Source: Streptosporangium canum
Lineage (GTDB): Bacteria > Actinomycetota > Actinomycetes > Streptosporangiales > Streptosporangiaceae
Assembly (NCBI RefSeq): GCF_900113865.1
Contig: NZ_FOQY01000014.1
Coordinates: 1 to 64,000 of the forward strand
Reading direction: 5' to 3'
Length of the DNA stretch: 64,000 nucleotides
Shown: positions 43,587-51,788 of the stretch, in pieces
Layout: each line of letters opens with the position of its first letter
Numbering within the stretch: the first letter of the stretch is position 1
Translations under genes and position numbers: made by a program
The notes under the pieces: generated by a model
Databases searched by the model: none
What the model was told of the DNA's origin: nothing
The model's input: only the letters and a program-made list of their open reading frames with translations

Positions 43587-44513
43587 TCACTTCTCGTGGT
43601 CGTCCCGGCCGCTGGTGCGCATGAACACGATGGTGTCGCCGGCGTCGTCGTCCCGATGTGTGAACGGCTCGTTCTCGATCACGACGACGAGCGGCTCAGG
43701 GTCGTCGTGGAACGGTCCTTCCGCGGCCTCCCGCGTGTCCATCCGCGGGTAGGCGGTCAACGGGTCGGCGCCCGCCCCGGTGCCGGAGAACGCGGCGGCC
43801 CCGGAGGCGCCCTCCTGCGGCCCGCCGCCCCCCTCGGAGGGACGCGCGGGATCGGCGGACCGCCCGCCCTGCCGCATCTGGGTCATGGCGTAGGCGATGC
43901 CGATGCCGACCAGGAACACGAGGAACAGGGTCCCGCCGGCGGCCGTCAGCTTCCCCGAGAGCTTGGCCTCGGGGGTGGAGGAGGGCACCACGTCGACGAT
44001 CGATATGAAGGTGGAGCGCGGGGCCTTGAGCGCCTGCTGGCGGTCGGTCAGCTCCCGCCGGACGCGCTGCTTCGCCTTGACCACCACCTCCTGGGCGGTG
44101 GCGGCGGACCGGCTCTGGACCTCCACGTAGACGAACGGCCCGTTGGTGCTGATGCCCAGCAGGTTCGGGTTGGTGCGGCCGTCGTTGATCGTGATCTCGG
44201 TGGTGCCGTTCGGCAGCACGCCCAGCTCGGCCGCGACCTCGGGGGCGTTCATGGAGAGGATGAGGATGCCGGCCGTGACCCGGAGACCGTCGCTGAACTG
44301 AAGCAGCGGGTTGGTCAGCCCGAGGGGCTTGGTCGGGTCGGACGGGAGCGTTCCACCGGTCGCGGGGGTGGTGAGCACCATGGACGCGGTGGACACGTAG
44401 GTGGTGGGCATCAGGAAGAAGACCAGGGTGGCCGCGGCGAGCGCGAGCACGGCCAGGGGAGGGCCGATGAGTCTACGCTTGACGAGCCCGAATATGGCCT
44501 TCCAGAAGTCCAT
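43587..44513 (-). CDS. Wzz-like chain-length determinant protein (second)
   Basis: 308 residues from ATG 44513. It starts MDFWKAIFGLVKRRLIGPPLAVLALAAATLVFFL and has a second helix near 210-230. Its middle domain parallels that of the protein at 41639: LTTPATGGTLPSDPTKPLGLTNPLLQFSDGLRVTAGIL and EVAAELGVLPNG. The C-terminal cytoplasmic tail is longer (about 75 residues), acidic and rich in Gly/Pro, again without a kinase domain. Two such paralogues in one locus suggest either two polymer lengths or a mixed complex. It diverges from the acyltransferase gene across 226 bp. Confidence 0.85.
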   Translation of the reverse strand: MDFWKAIFGLVKRRLIGPPLAVLALAAATLVFFLMPTTYVSTASMVLTTPATGGTLPSDPTKPLGLTNPLLQFSDGLRVTAGILILSMNAPEVAAELGVLPNGTTEITINDGRTNPNLLGISTNGPFVYVEVQSRSAATAQEVVVKAKQRVRRELTDRQQALKAPRSTFISIVDVVPSSTPEAKLSGKLTAAGGTLFLVFLVGIGIAYAMTQMRQGGRSADPARPSEGGGGPQEGASGAAAFSGTGAGADPLTAYPRMDTREAAEGPFHDDPEPLVVVIENEPFTHRDDDAGDTIVFMRTSGRDDHEK

Positions 44514-44739
44514 ATTTATCCGCCCCTAATTTATGACGGGGCACCGCCACCCCCCGCGACAATACAATTACCCATCGGGAAGCAGAGACCTCCCGTTACA
44601 TCGGCCGGGCACGGAGCCGGACCGCTCGACATTCCCTCATCGGATGTTACGTCTGGTGACCATACAGCGATAGACCCGTCGATAGGCCAAAAAGGGGAGA
44701 CGCGACAGCCCCTACCAGTCCGAGACGGGGTTTTAGCGG

Positions 44740-45933
44740 ATGAAATCACCCGAAAGGGATGTTCAGCCTGGCCCGGCCGACGGTCCGGAGCGGGCGGCCG
44801 GCGGCCGCGGCCGGCTGGCGGGACTGGACGGGATCCGCGGCGTCGCGGCCCTGTTCGTCATGGTTCACCACTGCTGGCTGATGGCCTTTCCCGGATACCC
44901 GGCCAACACCGGCCCCAGCTGGCTCGGCTGGCTGCTCTACGGACACTTCGCGGTGGTCGTGTTCATCGTCCTGTCGGGCTTCTCCCTGGCCGTCTCCCCC
45001 GCGCGGTCGCAATGGCGGCTGGGCGGCATGGGCCGGTTCGCCCAGCGCCGCGCCTGGCGCATCCTGCCGCCCTACTGGGCCGCCCTGGCGTTCAGCCTGC
45101 TGATCGCGTGGACCCTGGTCGCCCAGCCGGGAGAGGGACCGCCCACGGCCAAGTCGGTGGCCGTCTACGGCCTGCTGCTCCAGGACCTCTTCGGCGCGCC
45201 GAGTCCCAACGGCGCCTTCTGGTCCATCGCCATCGAGGCCCAGCTCTACCTGGTCTTCCCGCTTCTGCTGCTGATCCTGCGCAGGGCGGGCGCGGCCGTG
45301 ATGCTCGGGATCGTCACCGCGCTCGTGGCGGCGATCGGCCTGCTCGCGCCCGGTGTGCCCGCCGTGGGCATGCTGATGCGGCTGACGCCCCAGTTCGCCG
45401 TGCTGTTCGCGGTGGGCGTGGTCGCCGCGGGCGTCATCGCCGCGGACGGACGCGTACGGCGGCTGCCCTGGCACTGGCTGGCGCCGCTCGCCGCCGTCCC
45501 GGTGCTCGTGGTGATCGTCGTGCAGGGCTCGGTCTGGACGGTGAAGCACTACTTCTGGGTCGACATCGCGCTCGGCCCCGCGGTGGGCCTGCTGCTGGCC
45601 GGAGTGGCGACGGGCCGGCCGGCGGCCCTGGTCCGGCTGCTGGACCTGCGGCCGATCCGGAGTCTCGGCTCCTTCTCCTACACGCTCTACCTGATCCACG
45701 CTCCGATCGTCGTGGCGATCTACCAGCTGATCGTCGCGCCGCGCGTGCCCGCGGGCCTGCCCGCGTTCCTGACCGCCCTCGTGCTGGCCGTACCGGTGGC
45801 CCTGCTGACGGCCCGGGCGTTCGCGGCGGTCTTCGAGCTCCCGTTCCAGCGTCACCGCGGCTGGCCCGCGCTGCGCGAGGCGGCACGGGCCAGGCTGTCA
45901 CGGATGCGCGCGGCCATACGCCCCGCGCCGTAG
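44740..45933 (+). CDS. Acyltransferase 3 family membrane protein
   Basis: 397 residues. The family is defined by about ten helices and the motif LAGLDGIRGVAALFVMVHHCWLM, with the essential His (HH) in the first helix. Other family features are HFAVVVFIVLSGFSLAVSPARS, FAQRRAWRILPPYWAAL and SPNGAFWSIAIEAQLYLVFPLLLLIL (WSI-E---Y-VFP). The C terminus reads SLGSFSYTLYLIHAPIVVAIY. These proteins transfer acetyl or other acyl groups from cytoplasmic donors to sugars on the outer face. It likely decorates the locus's polymer. No extra SGNH domain is fused. Confidence 0.92.
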   Translation: MKSPERDVQPGPADGPERAAGGRGRLAGLDGIRGVAALFVMVHHCWLMAFPGYPANTGPSWLGWLLYGHFAVVVFIVLSGFSLAVSPARSQWRLGGMGRFAQRRAWRILPPYWAALAFSLLIAWTLVAQPGEGPPTAKSVAVYGLLLQDLFGAPSPNGAFWSIAIEAQLYLVFPLLLLILRRAGAAVMLGIVTALVAAIGLLAPGVPAVGMLMRLTPQFAVLFAVGVVAAGVIAADGRVRRLPWHWLAPLAAVPVLVVIVVQGSVWTVKHYFWVDIALGPAVGLLLAGVATGRPAALVRLLDLRPIRSLGSFSYTLYLIHAPIVVAIYQLIVAPRVPAGLPAFLTALVLAVPVALLTARAFAAVFELPFQRHRGWPALREAARARLSRMRAAIRPAP

Positions 45934-45957
45934 GCGGCGGACGTACGGCCGGGGCCG

Positions 45958-46854
45958 TCAGCTCACCCGGGCCAGTGCCTCGGCCTCGTACTCCAGCGCC
46001 AGTCGCTCCGGCATCGGGTCGAGGTCGGAGCAGCGCACGAAGTCGCGCAGGGTCGTGCCCGTGCACGCCGCGTCCACGTTCGCCGCGCCCCGGCGGGCGC
46101 GCACGTCGTCGATGTTCACGGTCCGGAAGTCGATGCTGAAGCGGGTCCTGCCCGAGGTGTTGGGGACCGTCGAATGCAGCTGCGCGCCGGAGAACAGCAT
46201 CACCCCGCCCGGCTCGGGCACCACCCGCACCTGCGGATCGAGCTCGACCGGCTCCTCGGGCCTGGGCTGCTCCCTGGTGTCGCTGCGCACGTGCCGGGCC
46301 GCGCTGAGCCGGCTGGTCCGGTTCCACTCGGCGTAGTCGTAGCGCGCGCTTCCGTTGCGCACGGGGCGGTCGAAGTACTGGGGGTGGAAGGCCATCACGT
46401 TCTCCGGCACCACCGGGTAGATCGGGATCCACCAGTTGAGCTGGTTGAACGGGGCGGAGTACCAGCAGTCGCGGTGCGGGTGGAAGGCGTAGGAGATGCC
46501 GGAGGTGAGGTAGTCGTCGGAGGTGGAGGTGCGCAGCCGGGGGACGTCGAAGTAGGTCCGGTCGAGCGAGCAGCCGAGCTCCTCCAGCACGGCCGGCAGC
46601 AGTTCCTTGCACCGGGGGTGGTGGATGAACCTCGGCTTGAGGCCGGCGAGCAGGGCCGCGAACTCCTCGACCGGCATGTCGAACTGGGCGGTCTGCGGGT
46701 CGTGGTCGCCGAACGCCTCGGCGATCAGCCGCTGGGCGAGGCCGACGAGCTCCTTGGAGGCCGGCGTCGCGGAGTAGGTGAACACCTTCCCCTCGTAGAG
46801 CAGGCCGCGCCGGGTGTCGTCGTCCACCACGCTGTTGGAAAAGACGGTGGTCAT
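45958..46854 (-). CDS. Phytanoyl-CoA dioxygenase-like Fe(II)/2-oxoglutarate enzyme
   Basis: 298 residues from ATG 46854, AAGGAG upstream. The double-stranded beta-helix iron site can be placed at SYAFHPHRDCWY (His-x-Asp pattern, HRD), GAQLHSTVPN (distal His) and TRFSIDFRTV (Arg for 2-oxoglutarate). FNQLNWWIPIYPVVPENVMAFHPQYF is a strong family-like segment. Such enzymes hydroxylate small molecules or side chains, and occasionally glycan-linked substrates. It ends the long minus-strand polysaccharide operon, behind a glycosyltransferase. Hydroxylation of a sugar or lipid carrier part is an inference. Confidence 0.75.
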   Translation of the reverse strand: MTTVFSNSVVDDDTRRGLLYEGKVFTYSATPASKELVGLAQRLIAEAFGDHDPQTAQFDMPVEEFAALLAGLKPRFIHHPRCKELLPAVLEELGCSLDRTYFDVPRLRTSTSDDYLTSGISYAFHPHRDCWYSAPFNQLNWWIPIYPVVPENVMAFHPQYFDRPVRNGSARYDYAEWNRTSRLSAARHVRSDTREQPRPEEPVELDPQVRVVPEPGGVMLFSGAQLHSTVPNTSGRTRFSIDFRTVNIDDVRARRGAANVDAACTGTTLRDFVRCSDLDPMPERLALEYEAEALARVS

Positions 46855-46912
46855 CCTGAACGCTCTCCTTCTTCGCGACGGGTGCGACTCGCGCGCACAC
46901 GGTGATTCATGA

Positions 46913-47833
46913 TCAGCTTCCGGCCGCCGAGCGCCCGGAGGACCGGCCGGGCAGGAGCAGCCCGGTGCCCAGCCGCGCGAGCTTGCGGCTGCGGTGGGAC
47001 ACGGTCCGCCACTGGCGGCGGGCGTACATCCGGTGCGCGGCGGCACGCGCGCGGCCGCGCTGCTCCCCGGTGAGGTCGGCCGCACCCAGCCAGCGCAGGA
47101 TCTCGCGGTACTGCAGGGTGGAGGAGAAGTGCGCCTGCCAGGCGGGCACGCCGAGGCGGCGTCCGACCACCCCGATGCGCTCGTGCTTCCAGTTGCGGCG
47201 GGCCAGCACCTCTGGCACGTGCCCCCACGGCCCGGCCAGCGCGAGCTTCGCCGCGAACACCTCGTCCTCGCGGAGCATGTTGCGCCGGGGAATGCCGACG
47301 ACGGCGGCGCGGCGCATCAGGCCGTACAGGGGGTCGATCAGCAGGTGACTCTCGTTGAGCATGCGCAGCATCTCGGCGAACCGCTCGACCGGGTCGTCGG
47401 ACAGCAGCCCGGTGCCCTCGTAGACCCCGGTCCGGTCCGTCCCGTCGGGGTCGGAGTAGGACACCTGCGTGGTGACCAGGATGAGCCGCTCGTCCTCGGC
47501 GAAGGCGCGCAGGGACCGGGAGACGCACTCGGGGGCCAGCCAGTCGTCGTCGCCGACCCAGCGGAAGAACGTCCCCCGGGCGATCCGCCCCGCGTGGATG
47601 AAGTTGTTGAGCAGCCCCACGTTCTCCGGCTGCCGGTGATAGGTGATCCGGCTGTCGGAGTGCGCCAGCTCCCGGCAGAACTCCTCGGTGTCGTCGGTGG
47701 AGGCGTTGTCGCAGATCACCAGCTCGATGTTCTCGTGGTCCTGCGCCAGCACCGACCTGGCCACACCCTCCAGCCTCGCGGCGCCGTTGCGCACGGGCAG
47801 CCCGACGGACACCAGCGTGTCGGTTCCAAGCAT
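46913..47833 (-). CDS. Family 2 glycosyltransferase
   Basis: 306 residues from ATG 47833, GAGAGGG upstream; the longer open frame above it runs through the flippase gene out of phase. The GT-A fold is clear: LVSVGLPVRNGAARLEGVARSVLAQDHENIELVICDNASTDDTEEFCREL, then FIHAGRIARGTFFRWVGDDDWLAPECV (DDD metal site). The second half has RRAAVVGIPRRNMLREDEVFAAKLALAGPWGHVPEVLARRNWKHE, which looks like the acceptor region. A basic tail suggests contact with the membrane. It follows the flippase by 17 bp. The sugar transferred is unknown. Confidence 0.9.
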   Translation of the reverse strand: MLGTDTLVSVGLPVRNGAARLEGVARSVLAQDHENIELVICDNASTDDTEEFCRELAHSDSRITYHRQPENVGLLNNFIHAGRIARGTFFRWVGDDDWLAPECVSRSLRAFAEDERLILVTTQVSYSDPDGTDRTGVYEGTGLLSDDPVERFAEMLRMLNESHLLIDPLYGLMRRAAVVGIPRRNMLREDEVFAAKLALAGPWGHVPEVLARRNWKHERIGVVGRRLGVPAWQAHFSSTLQYREILRWLGAADLTGEQRGRARAAAHRMYARRQWRTVSHRSRKLARLGTGLLLPGRSSGRSAAGS

Positions 47834-47850
47834 CCGGTTTCCCTCTCCAG

Positions 47851-49377
47851 TCAGCGGGAGCGTGCGGGGATCAGCTCGGTCACCCGGCCGCCCAGCTGCC
47901 TGAGCACGGCCTGCGGCACGACGACGAGGATGAAGGCGAGCAGTCCCGTGCCGCCCGCCACGCACAGTTGGACCAGCGGAACGCCGTGGACGACCTGGGC
48001 CAGCGACGTCATGACGGCCGCCGCGAGCACGCCGCCGAGCAGCGGGCGCACCAGGGCGGAGGCGATCGGGGCGAGGACCACTCCCGCTCTGTGCAGGGCG
48101 AGCGTCGCCAGCGGCAGCGCGACCAGGACGGCGACCACCGCGTGCCCGATCGCCGCGCCCCGGATGCCGTCCACGCGTGCGCCGGTCGTCAGCGCGGGCA
48201 CCAGCGCCACCGCCCAGCCCAGGTTGAGCCAGACGGTGGCCTTGGTGGCGCCGAGAGAGGCCAGGACGTCGAACGCCAGGGCGGTCAGCATCCGCACGGT
48301 CATCACGATCGCCAGGAAACGCAGCACCTCGGCGGAGGGGGCCCAGCGTTCGCCGTACAGGAAGACCACCAGCGCGGGGGCGAGCGTGCCCATCACCACC
48401 GCGATCGGCAGCACGATGGACAGCAGCAGCGGGACCGCCCGCTGCACGCCCAGCGACAGCGACTTCGGATCCTCCTCCGCCAGCCGCGAGAAGCTGGGCA
48501 GGGCGACATAGCGCACGGCCGTGCCGATCAGGCCGGGCACCCAGCTGGAGATGTTGAACGCGAGCAGGTAGAGGCCGAGCAGGGTGGGCCCGAGGGCGTT
48601 GCCGACGATGACGGAGTCGGCGTTGAGCAGCACGCCCTCGATGCCGAGGCTCACGCACAGCGGCAGCCCGAAGACCAGCAGCCGCCTGGCGACCGCGCGG
48701 TCGAGGCCGAACCGGATCCGCAGCCGCGCGAAGGCGACCACCAGCACCCCGGTGACCGAGGCGCCCGCGAGCTGGCCCCAGGCGAAGCTGAAGGCGCCGG
48801 CGCCCCCGGCGGCGAGCGAGATGGAGACCGTGGCGTTGACCAGGAAGCCCACCAGGTTGGCCTTGGTGAGCTTGTCCTGCTCGAACCTGCGCAGCAGCGC
48901 CGCGCTGCGCACGGCGGTCAGGCCGTAGACGACGTTGGTGGCCGCGAGCACCCGGATCACCCAGGTGGCCTCCTCGCTGCCGGACAGCTGCGCGAAGTAC
49001 GGCGCGATCATCCAGAAGATCCCGTACAGGACGCCGCTGGAGGTGATGGCCACGACCGTAGCCGTGGGCGCCATCTCCTCAAGTCTGCCCCGCCACTGCA
49101 CGGTCGCCGCGATGATGCCGGCGTCGTTGATGTGGATGACCATCTGGCTCGCCGCCAGCGCGATGGCGAAGACGCCGAAGTCCTCCGGTACCAGCAGGCG
49201 GGCGAGGACCAGGCTCATGGCGAACGAGCCGGCCTTCATCACCAGGTTGCCCAGCAGGCTCCAGCGCAGCCCGCGACCGGCCTGGCGGCCGATCTCCCCG
49301 ACCTGGGAGGTGGCCGCGGCCGGCTCCGCGGGGTCCGCGTCGGCCGTCGCCGGCTCCGCGCCCTGTCTGTCTTCCAT
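47851..49377 (-). CDS. Wzx-like polysaccharide flippase
   Basis: 508 residues. An N-terminal cytoplasmic segment of about 40 residues is followed by some fourteen hydrophobic helices. The start of the membrane part (GLRWSLLGNLVMKAGSFAMSLVLARLLVPEDFGVFAIALAASQMVIHINDAGIIAATVQ) is the hallmark of the polysaccharide_synt/Wzx family, and RRFEQDKLTKANLVGFLVNATVSISLAAGG is also typical. It should move lipid-linked repeat units across the membrane. It stands 60 bp after the Cys-module gene and 17 bp before a glycosyltransferase. With one Wzy-like and two Wzz-like proteins in the locus, a Wzx/Wzy pathway is complete. Confidence 0.92.
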   Translation of the reverse strand: MEDRQGAEPATADADPAEPAAATSQVGEIGRQAGRGLRWSLLGNLVMKAGSFAMSLVLARLLVPEDFGVFAIALAASQMVIHINDAGIIAATVQWRGRLEEMAPTATVVAITSSGVLYGIFWMIAPYFAQLSGSEEATWVIRVLAATNVVYGLTAVRSAALLRRFEQDKLTKANLVGFLVNATVSISLAAGGAGAFSFAWGQLAGASVTGVLVVAFARLRIRFGLDRAVARRLLVFGLPLCVSLGIEGVLLNADSVIVGNALGPTLLGLYLLAFNISSWVPGLIGTAVRYVALPSFSRLAEEDPKSLSLGVQRAVPLLLSIVLPIAVVMGTLAPALVVFLYGERWAPSAEVLRFLAIVMTVRMLTALAFDVLASLGATKATVWLNLGWAVALVPALTTGARVDGIRGAAIGHAVVAVLVALPLATLALHRAGVVLAPIASALVRPLLGGVLAAAVMTSLAQVVHGVPLVQLCVAGGTGLLAFILVVVPQAVLRQLGGRVTELIPARSR

Positions 49378-49437
49378 CTCTTACCTTTCACAGTTCACCC
49401 CCGGACCGGCACCGCCGCAGTCGGTGCCCTGATCCGG

Positions 49438-50502
49438 TCAGGCGGGCTCCTCGACCCGTTCCAGCCAGATCTCTCGCCAGAACGGGATGAACTCCCGGGG
49501 GCAGCTGACGGTGTACGCACCCGCGCAGACGATGCCCTCCAGGACGATGCAGGCGGTCTTCATCTGGAGCATCCGGCCGGTCCTCTCGTCGATGCACCGA
49601 TCGACGCGCGAGAGCACCCGTGCCGTCTGCCCGCAGTAGCGCGACATCTCCTCCTCGAACCCCATCCCGCGGTTGAGCAGGTCCTGGTTGAGGGTTTCGA
49701 CGATCTCCTCCTTGGACTTGATCCGGACGAGTTCTCCCGGCTGGAGGTCGAGGGTGACGCTCGGTGTCGCGCCGACGAGCCGGCCCTTGACGAAGCCCCA
49801 CCTGAGGCCCCCCTTGATCTGCAGCCAGCTTGGCAGCACCCGCCCGCTCCGGTCCTGAAAGCGGTTGAAAAGTCCGACGAGAAGGGCGCGGAGCGCGAAG
49901 AACGCGCCCGCGTTGCCGGTGCGCACGTCCGTGACGTACTGCCGGACGTCCTTGAGCGGCAGGCAGGTGGGCGCGGCCCGCAGCAGTTCGGTGGCCTGGC
50001 AGGAGAAGCGCTCCTCCCCGTCGGGGCCGGGCTCCTTCCTGGCGGCGACCTCCAGGATCGGCAGGAGGCGGCGGCCCGCCGCGAGGCCGCCCGATCCCCC
50101 GGACGCCCCGGACGCCGCGGATTCCCCGGAGGCCGCCGGGGCGGGCGCCTCGGGGGCGCCGGGGTCCACCCGCTTGAGCCAGGCCTCCTTCCAGTACATC
50201 AGGCAGGCCGTCTGGCAGCCGCCGTGCGCCTGCCCGTCGCAGCGCGCCCCGGTCAGGTGCACGGCACGTTCCATCCGCCGCATGCCGGTACGGCTGATCG
50301 TGTCGCAGAGCTTGTAGGCCACCTTGTGCACGGTGAGCCGCCGCCCGCAGAAGGCGAGCATCTCCGGCATGAAGGGCAGCTCGTCCAGCTCGCCCCTCTC
50401 GTCCAGGGTGGCCTGGATCTCGGCCTCGCTGAGGACCTCCACCACCTCGCCGACCCGGAGGTTGAGCACCCCGGAACCCGTGACGGTCTGAACCTGCGTC
50501 AT
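49438..50502 (-). CDS. Unknown protein of two Cys-rich modules
   Basis: 354 residues from ATG 50502, overlapping the preceding stop as ATGA. Two homologous modules of about 95 residues (roughly 15-115 and 260-354) flank a Gly/Ala/Ser linker and a middle region (QATELLRAAPTCLPLKDVRQYVTDVRTG). Module 1 begins GEVVEVLSEAEIQATLDERG, contains MLAFCGRRL, KLCDTIS and RCDGQAHGGCQTACLMYWKEAWLKRV. Module 2 mirrors it: GELVRIKSKEEIVETLNQD, SRYCGQTARVLSRVDRCID, KTACIVLEGIVCAGAYTVSCPREFIPFWREIWLERV. The repeated Cys (with a His in module 1) suggest zinc or cluster binding. I do not know the family. It is the last gene of the coupled chain starting at 55527. Confidence 0.8.
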   Translation of the reverse strand: MTQVQTVTGSGVLNLRVGEVVEVLSEAEIQATLDERGELDELPFMPEMLAFCGRRLTVHKVAYKLCDTISRTGMRRMERAVHLTGARCDGQAHGGCQTACLMYWKEAWLKRVDPGAPEAPAPAASGESAASGASGGSGGLAAGRRLLPILEVAARKEPGPDGEERFSCQATELLRAAPTCLPLKDVRQYVTDVRTGNAGAFFALRALLVGLFNRFQDRSGRVLPSWLQIKGGLRWGFVKGRLVGATPSVTLDLQPGELVRIKSKEEIVETLNQDLLNRGMGFEEEMSRYCGQTARVLSRVDRCIDERTGRMLQMKTACIVLEGIVCAGAYTVSCPREFIPFWREIWLERVEEPA

Positions 50503-51788
50503 TTCCCCTTCTCCTTGACGAGTCCCGCACCACGCAGGGCTTGTGCCGCATCCGCCACGGTGGCGAAGGGCAGGTCGGACCGTTCCGCGATGTCCAGCAG
50601 GCTGTGCTCTCCGTCGGAGAGGTTCAGCACCCACAACATCGCCATCTGCGCCTGCTTGGTGTCGCTGCGTCCACCCAGCGAGCCGTACAGGCCCCGCCTG
50701 CCGAGCTGTGGCTCGCCGTACGGGCTGAGGTTGAGATAGCGGTGGTTGCGCTCCAGCACCCGCGTGATCTCCCAGCAGGTCTCCAGGGTGTCCGTCATCG
50801 CTTCGGGCGAGACGAAGCCCGGGTTGTCCGCCGAGGTGTGGTACTCCGGGTAACCGGCGTACGGCGTGCGGGTCAGGGAGCCGACCGGCAGGTCGAAACC
50901 GGGTGAGCAGAACTGCCGCTCGTCGTAGCCGTACGGGGAGAAGTCCACGATCTCGTGCTCGCGCCCCGAGGTCCGCAGGACGTGCCGCACCACCCGGTCG
51001 ATCTCCGCGTCCCCCCGCCTGCTGCGCTTGTAGGTCAGCGCGCCGCCGTCTCCCGCGCAGGCCAGCACGAGCCCGTGCTTGACCCTTGCGACGCGCTCCC
51101 GGTTGCGCGCCAGCCAGGTGATCGCGCCGATCGTGCCGGGCATGAACAGGAAGCGGTAGGTGTACCACGGGTCGGACTCGGCCAGCCGCCGCGCGAGCCT
51201 GGTCGCCACCGCGATGCCCGCCAGGTTGTCGTTGGCCAGCGAGGGGTGGCACACGTGGCAGGAGACGAGCACCTCGTCGGGGACCCGGCCGGGCACCACG
51301 TGCTCGCCGTAGGTCAGGTGGCCGTCGGCCAGGGTCGAGTCGATCCGGACCTCGTAGTCGCCCTCCGGCAGGCCGGCCAGGGTGTTCTCCCGCAGGCAGA
51401 ACCCCCAGGTCTCCGCGTAGTAGCTGGTCCGGTAGGGGATCAGGTCGGGCTGGTCGGGCAGGGTGTGCAGGTGGCCGCGGAGCTCCTCCAGGGACATGGT
51501 GGCCGACACCGGGACGCTGTAGCCGACCACGTGGAGGTTGGACTCCGCGAAGTCGACCACCCGGGCGCCCGAGGCGTCCTTGATGTAGGCGTCACGGATG
51601 TTCCACTCCCTGGGCACGGTCCAGTCGAGGACCTCGGTCCCCGTCGGCACCTCATGGATCCGCAGGGGCACGGACTCCCCGACGATCTCCAGAGTGCGGC
51701 GCACCCCGTCGCCGGTGATGCTCCGGCACAGCGGGTAGAGCCGCTCGACCAGGGCGTGCATCTCACGCCCCACGGTCTCAGTCGTCAC
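50499..51788 (-). CDS. DUF4910 aminopeptidase-like protein with C-terminal helix-turn-helix
   Basis: 429 residues from GTG 51788 (GAGGTGG upstream). The N-terminal half matches DUF4910/DUF2172 proteins of polysaccharide loci: LYPLCRSITGDGVRRTLEIV, VLDWTVPREWNIRDAYIKD, RTSYYAETWGFCL. An M28-like zinc-peptidase core follows: VSCHVCHPSLANDNLAG (His and Asp ligands), LFMPGTIGAITWL, DERQFCSPGFDLPVGSLTRTPYAGYPEYHTSADN (second His). The last 65 residues are a winged-helix-like segment (SLLDIAERSDLPFATVADAAQALRGAGLV). The metal ligands look intact. What it cleaves is unknown; an amide bond on a sugar intermediate would fit the setting. It overlaps both neighbours. Confidence 0.85.
   Translation of the reverse strand: MTTETVGREMHALVERLYPLCRSITGDGVRRTLEIVGESVPLRIHEVPTGTEVLDWTVPREWNIRDAYIKDASGARVVDFAESNLHVVGYSVPVSATMSLEELRGHLHTLPDQPDLIPYRTSYYAETWGFCLRENTLAGLPEGDYEVRIDSTLADGHLTYGEHVVPGRVPDEVLVSCHVCHPSLANDNLAGIAVATRLARRLAESDPWYTYRFLFMPGTIGAITWLARNRERVARVKHGLVLACAGDGGALTYKRSRRGDAEIDRVVRHVLRTSGREHEIVDFSPYGYDERQFCSPGFDLPVGSLTRTPYAGYPEYHTSADNPGFVSPEAMTDTLETCWEITRVLERNHRYLNLSPYGEPQLGRRGLYGSLGGRSDTKQAQMAMLWVLNLSDGEHSLLDIAERSDLPFATVADAAQALRGAGLVKEKGK

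Noticed and set aside
43539-46139. An 866-codon open frame on the plus strand
   Set aside because: It crosses the Wzz-like gene and the acyltransferase in the wrong phase and has no recognisable domain.
46855-47085. N-terminal extension of the dioxygenase-like gene
   Set aside because: The extra 77 codons are Arg/Pro/Ser-rich, overlap the neighbouring glycosyltransferase end, and ATG 46854 has AAGGAG upstream.
47968-50739. A 900-codon open frame on the plus strand
   Set aside because: It is antisense to the flippase, Cys-module and DUF4910 genes, has a biased Arg/Gly/Gln composition and no domain. Third-position G+C bias keeps such frames open.
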